This document shows positions 1-13,120 of a stretch of 64,000 bases of DNA, one piece after another. Source of the stretch: Xylona heveae TC161 (lineage: Eukaryota; Ascomycota; Xylonomycetes; Xylonales; Xylonaceae). Made by a program: the position numbers and the translations under genes. The stretch covers positions 1,178,001-1,242,000 of the forward strand of contig NW_017264197.1 in NCBI RefSeq assembly GCF_001619985.1, in the 5' to 3' direction. The notes beneath the pieces are model-generated. The model saw nothing but the letters and a program-made list of their open reading frames with translations, ran no database searches and was not told where the DNA came from. Numbering within the stretch: position 1 is the stretch's first letter; every line of letters begins with the position of its first letter.

Positions 1-701
1 CAAATATCCCTCGAATCCAATCAAATCACCCATGCTGCAGAAACGATTAGCGGTCGAGCTGGGTTCGCCTCGGTTTCAAAGAGCTAATGACTTACGTTGC
101 CATGGTGTTATCGAGAATCACGTACATCCCTCGGCTGTGGATGTCAGCAACACACTCCCGCCAAGCGGAAATGTTGCCAAAATGTGCGTCCAGGAGGGTC
201 AAGTCCAACGGACTGTAACCGTCATTCTCCCACGGCACGTTGATGTGCGGACTTCCAGCCAGATAGATTCCCTGCGAATGTCTCTTAGTCTACACTTCAA
301 GGTCGACGGACAGATGTTGCTCCTACCTTGACGCCCATGCCTTGAAGGTAGTCCAAAGACGCTTTCAAGCCGTCCACGTCACCACCATAGCGCAGTTGCG
401 TGCCATAAAGGTCATGTTCCCATGCGGTACCGTTGATGTCGTCATTGGCTGGATCGCCATTTACGAATCGGTCCAGGAAGAAGCTGTAAAAGGGCATACG
501 CCAATTCTCAGGCGACGGTGTGTACGTGTGATTTTCCCATTCTCCCCAGTAATCGAGGGGGTCGATAGCCGTTTTGTTGGTGTTCAGATTCCAGTCTTCG
601 TAGGCAGGATCGTACCGAAGGGAGTGAGATACGGGGATTAGCAGTGCCAGCAAGATGCTCAGGGACGTGCCCAACATCTTGGGCGATTTGAGATGAACCA
701 T
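1..701 (-). CDS. ags1: Alpha-1,3-glucan synthase, N-terminal part (cut by window edge)
   Basis: Large plasma-membrane enzyme that makes cell-wall alpha-1,3-glucan. Only the first three exons are here: 701-327, 271-96 and 34-1 (continues beyond the window). Introns have GTAGGA/GTAAGT donors and CAG acceptors, and phases agree (125 codons, then 58 codons plus 2 nt). The product starts with a signal peptide (about residues 1-27), then the mature start LRYDPAYEDWN typical of the family, then the extracellular GH13-like domain with MPFYSFFLDRFVNGDP, LDYLQGMGVKGIYLAGSP and MYVILDNTMATMGDL. These match Aspergillus Ags proteins as I remember them. The C-terminal synthase and multi-membrane-span parts lie outside. 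The divergent GH13 gene at 5629 fits the known clustering of ags genes with amylase genes in Aspergillus. Which Ags paralogue this is cannot be decided. Confidence 0.93.
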
Positions 702-1663
702 ACGGATGGTTCAGATCTCTCGCAGTTTCCTGCTGCGCTGGCCTGGAGAAGAAAAGGCAGCTCGAGATCGATATAGAAGGGTGCGTTGAAAAAGATTATG
801 AAAGAGTATAGAGAAAGTGCTTCGGCCGTTGGCTGCACAAATCAATGGTTGCAGCAAATAAGGCCACCAACGACAACGTAAACAAATGAAACGAAGGTGG
901 TAGGCAGTCGTGTGAGTTGATGCCCGGAAAGGAGGATGAAACAAGCAGGATGAAAAAGACCCAAAGGAGAGGGACACCTGCTGCTGCTGTTGCTGTTGTT
1001 TGGGGCAAAGACACCACACACACACCGGCACAGCCGCAGAGGTCTTGACAGAGAAGAAAGGAAAACGAAGGAAGAGAGGGAGATGCAGAATAGAAAAAGG
1101 GTAGCAACTGGCGGAGGTGGTTCGTACATGTACTCCGTAATGTATTTAGTGTATGGGCCCGGTATCCGATGGGGGCAAGATCATGGCAGGTCGACGGGGA
1201 GCATGCAGACCGGTTGAGACAGGGCTGGTTAGAGGGGCTGATTGGGTCCAGAGACGCCATAGGAATTGGATGAAGGGGTCCTGCATGTGAGAGAAGAGAC
1301 GGTGCAGTCGACCAGGTGAGGACGGTGCAATCTGGCCATGGTTGTGGGGGGGTGGAGGGGGGATTGATGGAAGCATTCCCACTTTGGGCGCGCATCATCA
1401 TGATCCGTAGCAGCAGCAAATAACAATATCATCAGCCTTAACTCCAGATCAGGTATCAAGCGGGACGGTCCCCTGACGGCGTTGTGTGTAGTTGCAGAAC
1501 TAGCTTCCGAAGACAAGACGAGGAAAAGGATGCTTGTTCAGTCTATCAGAGAATGGCCGGGTGGGCCACGCAGCTATCCGGCGCTCCGTCTCATAATCCA
1601 TCATCATGATGGTAGTTGCATCGGTTGATAATATCCAGGTACGAAGAAACGCAGACCCATGTA

Positions 1664-1698
1664 ACCACCACCACCACCACCACCGACACCACCACCAG
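1664..1698. repeat. CAC/ACC trinucleotide microsatellite
   Basis: Nearly perfect run of ACC units, interrupted once by CGA, in the intergenic region upstream of the glucan synthase gene. Confidence 0.85.
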
Positions 1699-4600
1699 GA
1701 GCACCTCGAAAGCAATTTTTAGGCTCTAGTTCGGCTCGCTTGCATGCGTGCAGTGGCTTGCTGAGTCGACGTCTCTTGAGAAAAATGCGTTCCGGCACAC
1801 CAATTTTGCCCACGGCTTGTCTCTTGCGTGCCGGGTCCTGTACCAGGGGACAGGGTTCCACTTTACTTAGGGAGGCAACGACTGCAGGTCAAGCCGATGC
1901 CGATTCGGACGGGGGGAGGGTCGGTGAGTACAGTGGTACTGAGCATGGGGGGGGAGTAGTGGTTGTACTGTTGTAATTTTCGTAGTGTGGGTGTGGGTGT
2001 GGGTGGACTCTGTCATTCACCCATACACAATTCTCCCCATCTGGGGGACCTCAGCGAAGAATACCGTACAGCTCAAGCTGGTCGCTTAAGCACGGGCCTC
2101 GAACCCGTTCGCCACGCTTGCGTCGCACATTTTGGCCTGTCATGAAATGCTTTTTCATGACTCTTAGTGCAGGCAGACAACAAGTAGCAAAATAGATTTT
2201 AGTGGGGATTAATTCAGGAGTTGCAGGCATCCTGCTGCTCTGAAGTGGGCTCACCCAAGTATCGGTCAAGGGTCTCGCTCTCTACTACTCCGGCAGATCT
2301 TCGCTTGGCCGATCGATGATCCCGGCAAAAGTCCTGTTCGGGGATTTTCCTCACCAAAATTGTTGAAGAGCGAAGACAGCCGAAAACTACAGGACCTATA
2401 CAAAGGTACCAGCACGGTCATTTCTCCGGGACAGCAATTCTTATCGGCCCTTGATGAAGCTAAGCTAACTCGTTAGTGCAGAGAAATAAAATGGCCCACC
2501 TTGCCCGATTTGGGGCCCCGTGGATGCGCGTGGGACGGCCCTGAACGTGGGAACTTGTCAAATCTCCAACCCAACCACAATCGGCCATGCCGCCATGGCA
2601 ATCCGGACTGGCCAAAAACCTTTTTGCCAAATACAAAGTACAGAACCATGGCACCGTTGGACACCACAGCAGACAAAAGGCTAGGATAACCCGTGAGCGG
2701 GAGCCGCTCTTTCCCTTTTTCTTGGGGACAGCAGAAATTTTCTCCACCAATAATCCTTTGCTTGGACTCCATGTCCAAGCAAGTCGCCAAAAAGAATTAC
2801 TCGTTGAATATACCCTTTGTATGGTGTCAAGGATGCCCCTGTTTTCCCGCCTTATCCGCTTTTTCCTTCCAGTACGTGAGAAACGATACGTATCTGAAAT
2901 CGTTGAACTCTCTTACCAGACATGAACAGTTGAGAGGAAAGGGGAATTGTCCCAACCCTGGTCTAGGCCGTCAGGACTGCCGTCGAGCTCTCTCTACCGA
3001 GCGTTGCCATTCAAGCCTCTTGTTGCGTGCGGGTGGTGAAAGACACCGCCGCTAACACCCACCGTGTGTAAGAGGATGGTTCTAGCAGGGAAAGGCGCCA
3101 GCGCCCAGAAGGGTATAGACACCACGTCGATCCTAAACCCACTGTTCCGCCTACCTCTAGGTACTCTACGTAAATGTGTATTTGTTATCCCTCCCACGCA
3201 CTATGAATTATTCAACGAAACATGTCCACACGCGTGGGACGCGGGTTTAGCGTGGCGTGCGCCCTTCTTCTGAGACCGACGTCGTATCGATGCACCCTTT
3301 TTTTGGCAACAGTACCTCCGTATCTACCTTAGGTACTATTTTTGCTTTTTATTGAAAAGAAATTTTTTATTTTTCAACTGGTTTGCCAGAATTTTCTGAA
3401 GCAGAATGTGGGCGTACAGGACGTCGTACCTACATGTTGTACCTTGCACATCATGATTTCTGCGCAGCCCGCATCCTACAAAATGCATAAAATGGGATTG
3501 GCGGAGATCCCAAGGATCGTATTGCTCGTGCATGCTACCGTGCATGCTCTCTGTATTTTTCATCTTACCACAATACCCTAATAGAATAATAATCGTACTG
3601 GCACAGTCCACCATTGCATCGACCCACCCGATTATGACGCGCTTGAGTGCCTTCGCTTGGTTCGAGGTTTTCCGCATGGCCGGGGCATCCCAGGGATGAT
3701 CGTACTTGTCTCAATGAACCCGTCGTTCTGGCTCTCAATTACAGGATACCATGGACTTGACTGCGGGTATGGAGTAGGCTCAGCACAAGAGCGGGGAGTA
3801 GGTGGCCCGACACACAGCAAAAGCGGGGACTTCATTGAATGATGGATATGATACGGAGGTAGTGGTCGATAATTCTGAGAAATTACGAGCGGCTGAATGC
3901 ATGCTCGTTATAATCTCAAATGATCCAAGATGCTTTTCTGCAAGGGTAGCACGATGATCGTCACAATAAAAGTTGCAGTAGTGGCAGTTATAGTTCTACT
4001 ATATTGTTTGTAAAATTAATGTCGCTATCAAGGGAAAATGAGCGGGTCCTTAAACTTGGGTGGCAAAACGTTTATAGGAGAGAGAGAGAGATGTCAAATC
4101 TCTTCTGATGTGGAGAGACCACCAGATGCGAATTGGAGAAGAACGGGGTTTATCTTTGCCGAGGGTGATTCTTCCTCTCAGAGTCATTGAACCAACTGGG
4201 GAGGGTAAAGGGGGAGGGGCCGCGCGCGGTGGGTCGGCGGCGATTTGCGATGATGACGAGCTGGGGATCGGATCTCTCTCAAGTACTACTACCTTATTGA
4301 CTGTACCTGCGATTTCACTTGCTGGAGAATCGACTTAACAGGTAGGTAGAGTACGTACACCTCGTTAAGTTTCCTCTTATTCTACAATCTAGTCTCTTGT
4401 AGAGGCACTTTTAATTTGGCCAAAGTGTAGCATAAACTATAGTATCTCTACCTGCTTATAAATATCGCCTCTTTCCTTTGACCCATTCAGCGGGTCAAAG
4501 CACTGATCAAAAAGACAAACTTGCTCGTCCTTGCTGCCGATCACTCAATGGTTTCATTTCAGAAAAGTCCTGTTGCTGCCTCGGAAACCAAGCTCTACTG

Positions 4601-4856
4601 GAGTAGTGGTCTTCCTGCTTTGTCTCAGGAAAACACCAATATAGTGCGACAAGATGTCCACAGCAACACTATTGATTCAAAGATGAAACAGTGGTTCAGC
4701 GGACCTTCTTCCCTATTGGGTACATTTTTACTTGGTTGTTACCTCGGCCCCACCATGTTCATAAATCATGGGCCTCACCGCCCTACTACGTAGTACCATG
4801 GTAATCAGCAATATCAATTCCATAACCTTGGAAAGTCGGCAATTCCAATTCCAATT

Positions 4857-4890
4857 CTTTTTCTTTTTCTTTTTCTTTTTCTTTTTTTTT
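4857..4890. repeat. CTTTTT microsatellite
   Basis: Tandem six-base CTTTTT units ending in a pure T run, in intergenic DNA about 740 bases before the GH13 gene. Confidence 0.85.
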
Positions 4891-5628
4891 GCGGTCATTA
4901 TCTTCTTACCACGTTCAGAGGAGCTGAGCCAAAGGCGTTTGTCAAATATTGTTGCATGGCCACGGGATAAGGTCCGGCCATCAAAGAAGATACAACCACA
5001 CGAAGTACATGTGCACGTGGGATCCAAGTGCCGGTTCACTCCATTACTGTACAGAGTATACACAACCTGAGTAACAATAATGATCCGTGATAGCTGGACG
5101 GGAAGCGCACCTGTCATCAACAGGCCGCCCTGGTGAGATTTTGGCTTATCGTCGTCTATTCTTAGCCTTTTCTTCCCATCCGATAACTGTGTTCCGGCAT
5201 TTCAGCGCCCAACACGGCAACTTTGTTGGCCTGTCTGAGTTTGTGTTCCATGCCTATCTTCCTTGCTGAGCACATGCATGTCTTGGGGATATCATTTGCG
5301 CCTGGGATGTCATATCTTTTACGGATGCCGTGCCTCTCAATAATTCTAAAATCCCCTGCCACCGGGTGGTGTCATTGCAGGTGACTGGTGCAGAGCAGCC
5401 CATGTGAATTATTCTCCAAAAAATCAGCCGTTGGAGAGTGATAGGGCGCGCAAGCTGAGGCATAAGCAACTATCGATAAGCCCTGTGCCTGTCTAATCCC
5501 GCAATTCTGGTAGTTAATATCTCAATCATTCCCTCCTTCGTTATGCACTGCCAAGACTCCATTGTGCAAGGACAGAGACGCACATTTTGTTCGATTATGC
5601 ATTGATGTATCTGGGATATTGCTTGACA

Positions 5629-7836
5629 ATGAATTTTCTTCCATGCTGGCTGCTGCTTTTGGGGTATGCCGTTCCATCTCTTGCCGCGACTCCAGAGGAT
5701 TGGAGATCGAGGGCCATCTATCAGGTGGTGACGGATCGTTTTGCAGTTGACGATGGCTCGACCAATACCCCTTGTAATCCGGGGCTGGGCCGCTATTGCG
5801 GAGGAACATATCAGGGTCTAATCAAGCGTCTTGACTATATACAAAATATGGGGTTTAGCGCAGTGAGTTAACGTCTTTTTCCTTTGTCTTGTAATGTCGT
5901 CTGTATAATTTTCACAAAGCAATTAATGCTGACAATAAATTCGCCCATCTTCAACGCAAAAAGATCTGGATATCCCCGATTACCAAACAACTCCCCCAGC
6001 ATACGGTGGACCTTGATGCCTATCATGGCTACTGGCAGCAGGATATATATCAGTTGAATGAACATTTTGGGGACCCAGACGACCTGAAGGCGCTCTCAAA
6101 AGCATTGCATGATCGTGGAATGGTAAGCACCTAGATGAGAAAAGGAAAGTTACATGGGGTTTCTGCAATCTAACATCGACCGAACAAAATAAAGTACTTG
6201 ATGGTTGACATAGTTGTCAATCATTACGGGTGGGCCGGGCCTGGGCCCACTACAAATTTCACGGAATTATCCCCGTTTAATGACGAGCGATATTTTCACA
6301 CCTACTGTCCATTCTCTGAGCCGGACAATCAGACCAATGTTGAAGAGGTTCGTACACCATCAATCGTTTTAATTTAGTAAGAGCACGAGGATCTTATCTT
6401 GTGGCACAGTGCTGGCTGGGCGACGAAGTTATTTCCCTCCCCGACCTTCGGACTGAAGACGACGATGTTGTGGACATATATTACGATTGGATTAAGAGTC
6501 TTGTCTCGAATTACTCTGGTTCGTTGACACCCTGAGCACTGGCCGATGCTAAGTCATTATTCTAATATCGCAGATAGTTGATGGTCTTCGAGTTGATACT
6601 GTCTTAAATGTCGACAAACAATTTTTTCCAGGATTCAGCAACGCCGCGGGCGTTTTCTTGACGGGCGAGGTCACGTCCGGGGTCTCCGATTATACTTGTC
6701 CATATCAACAGATTATAGATAGTGTTCTCAATTACCCCATGTGCGCCGGTCTCTCGGCTCCCCTTGCTTAAGCTCGAACTAAATAATTTGGTTAGTTATT
6801 GGCCTCTGACCCGCGCGTTTACATCGCCGGACGGTAGTATTACCGATTTGCTCGAGGAGATTTATGCGGTGAGAGCAACATGCAAGGTAGTTTAATCGTG
6901 TGACTAAGATGTATCTAAACCCGAAAAGGCTCACTTGTCGCATAGGATCCGACCTTACTTGGAAGCTTTTCAGAAAATCATGACGTCCCAAGGTTCCCTT
7001 CTCATACCTCTGATCTATCGGTGAGGGCTTTTTCTAAGGTGTCTTCGCGACGATCCTAGATACTTTTACTAATGGTATATCCAGCTTGCGAAAAATGTGA
7101 TCGCGTATACAATGCTCACAGATGGCATTCCAATCAGTAAGACATGTACAATTTAGAGCATGATCATAATTATTTCATTTGTTAAGAGTTCCTCCTAGTT
7201 TATGCAGGCCAAGAACAACACTATTCGGGAGCATTCAACCCTGTCAATCGGGAAGCGGTTTGGTCGTCTGGCTACAATACCGACAGTGAATTGTACAAGT
7301 TTGTCACGACCCTTAACACGATAAGGAATTACGCCATTCGACAAGCTACGAACTATACAATTTATCTCAGTACACCCGTATTCAATGACACCAACACACT
7401 TGCTCTGCGAAAGGGCTTTGATGGAACTCAGAGCCTTTTAGTTCTAAGCAATCTAGGATCACAGGGGAAGCATTATAGTGTGACCCTGGGCGACACTTTC
7501 CAAGCCCATGAACAAGTCACCGAACTAATTGGCTGTTCCAATGCAACGACGGATGGCCATGGCGGCCTTGCAGTACAGATGGGCGGCGGATTACCCAAGA
7601 TGTACTATCCCAGCTCTCTCCTGAAGGATTCTGGTCTCTGCGGCTTCCTTGGGAAAGCAGCAAAGCCAACGGCGCCGCCTCCATCGACACCGACACATGG
7701 ACCGGTAGCTCCAAAACCCCACCACAAGAGTTCGGCCAACTCTTTGGTGGAAATGATTCCACGCCACCACATCTGCATAGTGTTTTTGTTTACATTGCTC
7801 ATTCGGGGGATTATCGACTTCAGCTCTGGCAAATGA
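5629..7836 (+). CDS. amyD: Secreted, C-terminally anchored GH13 alpha-amylase / 4-alpha-glucanotransferase (AmyD/AgtA type)
   Basis: Acts on alpha-1,4-glucan, probably during alpha-glucan wall synthesis. Nine exons: 5629-5862, 5964-6122, 6195-6347, 6410-6518, 6578-6740, 6796-6868, 6946-7020, 7085-7136 and 7199-7836, giving 551 aa in frame. A signal peptide (about 1-21, ending PSLAA) opens the protein. GH13 signatures follow: DIVVNH (136-141), nucleophile Asp225 in GLRVDT, acid/base Glu249 in FLTGEV, and ENHD with Asp310. Normal amylases have Lys-His three and four residues after the nucleophile; here they are Leu228-Asn229, which suggests changed acceptor or substrate use. A Pro/Ser/Thr linker and a hydrophobic C-terminal stretch ([14 protein letters not shown]) fit a GPI or membrane anchor, though the signal is imperfect. 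Introns 3 and 4 use unusual GTTCGT donors. Three in-frame ATGs exist; 5629 is chosen because it directly precedes the signal peptide. Symbol by family and neighbourhood; could be an agtA-type paralogue. Confidence 0.88.
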
Positions 7837-10800
7837 AAGGGCTGATACCGCATCGTACGATATCTTTCAGCAAAAGACTGTTTAGCTTTATGGATCGCAT
7901 CGCCCTGAGGACGCCACAAAACGTGGGACGTGGGAAACAAAGTTGAAGGCGACCGCTCTACTGGGCCCAGATTGCCTCGCCCTGGGGTCGAGCCAGCAGG
8001 ATGGTTCATTGAAGCTATTACGATCGGGCACTCCGGACAGCCTCAAGAGCGCGGGTGGAAAGCAACGGCAGTTGATTGTCCACGACAAGGGACCAATGGT
8101 TCCGTCTACAATAAGCCTCCTGAAGCGTCTCGGCTCTTCTCTTTCACGCCTTCGTCTGATTGTTAGATCCGCACTGGCGTCTGGGCCTAGGTGGCGGTCT
8201 CTTCAAGGGAGCTGAATGTGCAAGCCAGAGAAGGATTACCCGCTCCATGCTTTTTACGCTTGGGAAAGCTAGCGCCATTTTGTTTGCTGGCATCATGATT
8301 TAGATGGAATCGGCTCCCGCCTCGTAGTTAATCTGTAGGAATGAATCTAACTAATACTTTTTTAAAATGCACATGCCGAGTGGCTTTCCTTTCCTTTCCT
8401 TTTATTATTCGGCTATTGCTCGCTCCTTTTCCCCTTTCCTTTTCCCTTCCCGCTCAAGTTGCGAGAACATGTACAAAAGTGTGTCGTCAACCACGCGTCC
8501 ACACCATCAGCAGCACGAGAATAGACGGGTTTTAGATGGGGCCACGGCTAAGTCTAGTGGGAAATAAGTTAGCACTCGTTCAAGAGCCGAACACTATAGA
8601 GTATTGGAGTATTTGCAAGAGGGTATCTCTGATCACACTCCGAGGGGCTCGCATACTCGCAATGGCTACCGAGGGGAACGAGAACCGAATACAGCGTACC
8701 AGTGTTGCGCGTACCGTGGCCAAGATTTTCACCGACCCTTTGGGAAAATCTAGAGCCGAGGCCGACACTCGATGATCAATCGTTCCCCACAGTTGAATTG
8801 ATGATAGCTTAGCGAACAAACAAAAAGTCCTCGAGTAGTTGTCTTTCTTCCTCCTCACGTGTTCTGATCGTCAGGGACGCCTTGTCTACATTGGGTATAG
8901 TCTACTAGTTTTACCTTCCTCTCGCTCAGATCCGACCAATGAGCTATCTTTGCTTCATCATCTATTGGATCCTCCGATGTGAGAGCACTGAGTTCACTTA
9001 GTTGCTCTACTCTAAGAAAACTTTAACATTATTACAGTATTGCTCACGGGGATATTTCAAGTGAAAAGGGTGCGACGGTGTCCCTGAGATAGAACGCCAC
9101 CCGGATGCTCCGTCGGTACGCACCGAAAAAGCTATATTGTGGCTTCGGCAGAAATACTTTACATTCTACGCCTTTCTGAGAGGCTACCCTTGTCACTTCA
9201 AATGATATCATGTCAATTGGAATCATCCCTTCAGTTCCTACTCCGTACATCATCGATCCGCTCCAATTTTTATTTCTAACTTGTTTCCTCCTTTTTTTCT
9301 CCTTTTTTTTTCCTTTTTTTTTCGACGACTGCTTTTGGCCCCGGTTTTGTCGGGAGCAGATGAAGCAGCGGATGTCGGAGGCTTGTCCGTAGTTTGCTGA
9401 GTGGATGTGGCACAACTGCTCTTGGAATCTGTCAGGTACCCGTGTGGGTGGGTGAAGTCGTTTTGACGGCGACAAGGGTCGTCTGTGGCCTATCTTTTGG
9501 TGCAAGCAAGCTGAAATCGATTTAGCAGGGGTGCATATTATCGGATCGAGGTCCCCCAATCAATACTGTGACATACCAGTACCAGTACGTACTCGACAGT
9601 GGGTACAATTACAGTAACAGACGTATCTGCTTTTCCGGGAGCGAGGAGGGCGAGTCAGGCCCTTATGCAGATCACCTCTGGCTCTCTCTGTGGCCCAAGT
9701 GTCTAGTCCACGACACTAATCATGATAGATGGTCACTATTGTTCTCTAGCAGGCAATGGTTCACTCGGCACCGACATGGTCTCGAAGGACCCGGCGGCAC
9801 AGGGTGTTGGTTTTGATTTCCTGTCCCATGTACAGAGTAATCTCAATTCTGTCCCACGCATGCCTAGTCGCTATGATTCTCTGGGTTTCTGCATATTCGT
9901 GTCACATATCGGAGCACGAAGGCATGCTGCAGAAGGATGATTTCCCAATCTTCCCGCCATCTTGACGAACTTGTGTGACGGCCAAGGGTGGCTGTTGATG
10001 TTGGCTGACAGCTTCTGAACCTAAATTTCCCTTGTTCAGGCAACGGCACGGCACATCATTACGGAATAGTCAGGGGTAAAAGTAGTACCGTACCGATATC
10101 CCCGATAAATCTACTGTTTCGGATGATTTATCTTATTTATCCTAATCCACTGCGATGACTTCAAGTCTAAGCAAACTCTCCAACTGAACCCTTTATCCAT
10201 CAAAATGCTTGTGCTTCCCGTCAAACTTGAAACAGCTAGGGATTTCAGCTGGCATCTTTTTCGATTCCATCTTGTTGAGATCAAGATGGACTAGAGGGAG
10301 CTCGCTTTTGAACCGGCTTTCATCGGGTAATCCAGCGCTGAAAGAGGGTCCGCACTCTAATCTGCTCTCTGAAGCTAGGATCTCCGATGTCAACCCGCTG
10401 CAAATCCCATCATTCATCTCGTTCTACTCAAATATCCCGGTGACGGGATCGGCATTGTGGATCTTTTTTTAAATGCGTCGTGCAGTGACAAGGTCGCATA
10501 CTCCACGGCTTTATCGTGAGATGCAGACCTCTTTCAAATCGTTTATTTCTGCTCCTTTCGACAATCATTGCCTTTTGATGATGATCGACACCTGACATAA
10601 GTGTTGAAGTCAATGATCGGCATCCGTGTTGAATGCTTATGGATTGTTAGTGCACCACATCTCTCGGGAAGGTTATTGGCTCCACTGCGGGAATCTCCTT
10701 TTTCCGATGATCGTCGTTTTCAATATATTGACCTTCCCGTCTTGTCCACATCGCTAAGACCCAAGAATAATACTCGTACTAACTACTGTAATAACAGGTT

Positions 10801-12517
10801 TTATTATGGGTTTGCCAAATGAACTCTCGAGGTCAATGTGTTTTGGGGCCCCATTTTTTGGCGTCGTGCTCACACTGAGACAATCGCGGTTTGCGGATCA
10901 AAGTGACCTGGATTATCCGCTCTGACGGCAAGACCACCAACTAATGTAGCACAAAGAAATACATCCACTGAAATCTGTCAAAATGTCCACACTTGAGGCT
11001 AACTATCCAGGTAAATTCTTCTCCCGCCTTAGCTTGTCTTGTTTTATGATTCTTGCATGCCCAGCTCGGAGATGTGATGAATCAACTTTGCCACTGTCGT
11101 CTCAATCTATGCATTCTTTCTTTCTTTCCTTTTTTTTTCTTGCTGCGTCTCCGATAACCATTTCCACTTTTCTACGCGGTGGCGAAGAAAAGGAGAGGGG
11201 GGACCGTCTCTCAGCTTCGTTGGCCATCTATCCACGTGCTTGTGTGCGCTAATCTGCCTTCTGCACGTCAAAACTGTCAGGTTTTGGTTCGTGACGATCC
11301 GATCCATATCATAGGAGTTACTCCATCAAAGGACCGCAGCCGCAGTGTCAATGAGTCTGTGCCTTTTTGTCTTTCTTCAGAAATGAATTCTGACTATCCG
11401 GATATGCCTTCCGAAATATGATACAATCGTATTGTATTTGGAATTGTATCTTGTCCGTTACGTTCCAATATTGCAGTGCATCGCCTTTTCTTTTTTTCCC
11501 CTTTTCTTCTTCTTTTCTTTTCTCTTTTTCGTTCGAACTTTTCTCCTCTCTCTTTCTTTTCGTGCTACAGGCCACCCCTTCACTCTCACATCTTTTCACA
11601 GCCGTGCAAGCACAAGACGTTTCATGAAGGACCACTCCACCTTTACATGAGCATGCACAGTTATGTTGTTCCATTGACTTAGGATCGGACTCCTCGATGC
11701 CAGACGAACCGTATTTCCGGGCCCTGTATTTCCAGGTTAAACAATGCCAAGCGGCCAGCTTCCCAAACAACTTTTGTGACTTGATCCCATTCAAAAAAAA
11801 CTAGTGCACCTCGGAAAATCTCAGTCAGGGATGCAATTCAGCAAGGACGGCTGCACAGCGTGTCCGCACAGAGCGGAAAGGAATACTAAGAATACTAAGA
11901 ATACGAAGAATGCATAGACGGTCAAATTTTGCCAAGCCTTTCTGCTGCTGCAGCTTACTGCAGAATCTTGACGCGACCGTGCCCAAACGTTGAGACGCCA
12001 CATGCTGACCGCCTGCTGTATTACATGGCCGCCTGTATTGCAACGTATCTGACACTACATTTGTGCAACTTCGATTTGCAGCTTCTTTTTACAGTGTATT
12101 TCATAGGATCTCTCGCTTTCGAATACACGTGGATCATATAGTACAGCGGATAGTTTATACTATCGCCTAGAGACATACCGTTGATACATGTACTATCTTC
12201 TTCTCCATACATGATTTTGTTATATTTTACTCCATGCTATTTTATTCTATTCTGTCTCACTTCATGGTATACCATTTATTATTCCATTTCTGTCTCACTT
12301 CGTCATATATCATCTCAATATATAGCTCCATTTCATCTCAATATATCAGACTTTTCTTATCACAAGCTTGTGTATCACTCACGAAACACTGACAGGCCAT
12401 TGCCGTCTTTCTCATTATTTGCCTATTGCCATTTTTGCAACAGAGTCTTTTGTACGAGCATTGCATTATACATAAAATGATGAACATACCCATGTTGTCT
12501 ACTGTCTACTCTGTCTA

Positions 12518-12544
12518 CTCTAAACCTCTAAACCTCTAAACCTT
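12518..12544. repeat. Short CTCTAAAC tandem repeat
   Basis: Three tandem copies of CTCTAAAC, preceded by several CTACTGT/CTACTCTGT units from about 12498. It looks slightly like a telomere repeat, but the unit is not TTAGGG/CCCTAA, so it is not a telomere. Confidence 0.75.
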
Positions 12545-13063
12545 ATAAGTCTGTGAGACCCACACTGCATTAAATGCATAAACCCTCCTGTATACCTATT
12601 GACATTTCACTCGTAGTTTGACTTACTTTGCACAACGTTCCAATCTTCCCCAGAAAGCTTTTCCATTGGTTTGTCGATTCATTTGTTCATCCATTTATGT
12701 ATCTGGAAAAGACAATGCAACATACAGCTTATTTTGTTCATGAAATAACGAGTACAATTGTTCTACTTTGACACGTCAAGTCCGACATATGGTATCTTTC
12801 TTAATATCTTACATCTCCCATCTTGGTATACCCCATCTTCCCAACCAGCCGCTGCGCTGTCGAATCCTGTACACCTCCTCTAGAAAACACATCTACATGC
12901 CCTGTATGTCTTGTTTTGGTAACTTTGTTGACTGGTAGTCGTACCTGATTGATCTAGATTGCTGGATTGCTGGATTCTTGGATTTTGGAATTGCTAGACT
13001 GTTAGAACAGTTGTAGTGCTGGTCGTCTATTTTGTCTGCTTCTGCTACAACACATAGCGTAGT

Positions 13064-13120
13064 AGCACAGCAGCACAGCAGCACAGCAGCATAGAAGTGG
13101 AGCAGCGGAGCAGCGGAGCA
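13064..13120. repeat. AGCAGCAC / AGCAGCGG tandem repeat
   Basis: Direct repeats of GCACAGCA-like units followed by GCGGAGCA-like units, in intergenic DNA. No frame through it has coding character. Confidence 0.8.

Larger units (their letters stand above)
702..5628. other. Intergenic region between divergent alpha-glucan genes
   Basis: About 4.9 kb between the start codons of the glucan synthase (minus) and the GH13 enzyme (plus). It should hold both promoters. I see only low-complexity tracts (CAC repeat near 1664-1698, a T-rich CTTTTT repeat at 4857-4890, GA repeat near 4079-4092) and short unsupported open frames. No coding exon, tRNA or transposon could be supported. Confidence 0.6.

Noticed and set aside
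2085-2160. tRNA on the minus strand, suggested by a perfect T-arm (ACGGG, loop TTCGAGG, CCCGT) near 2092-2108
   Set aside because: No matching acceptor stem, D arm or anticodon arm at the right distance; the upstream part is an unrelated TCATGAAA hairpin.
9044-9559. 171-aa minus-strand open frame
   Set aside because: Its middle is a lysine tract coded by a polypyrimidine run; no motif, and no support on either side.
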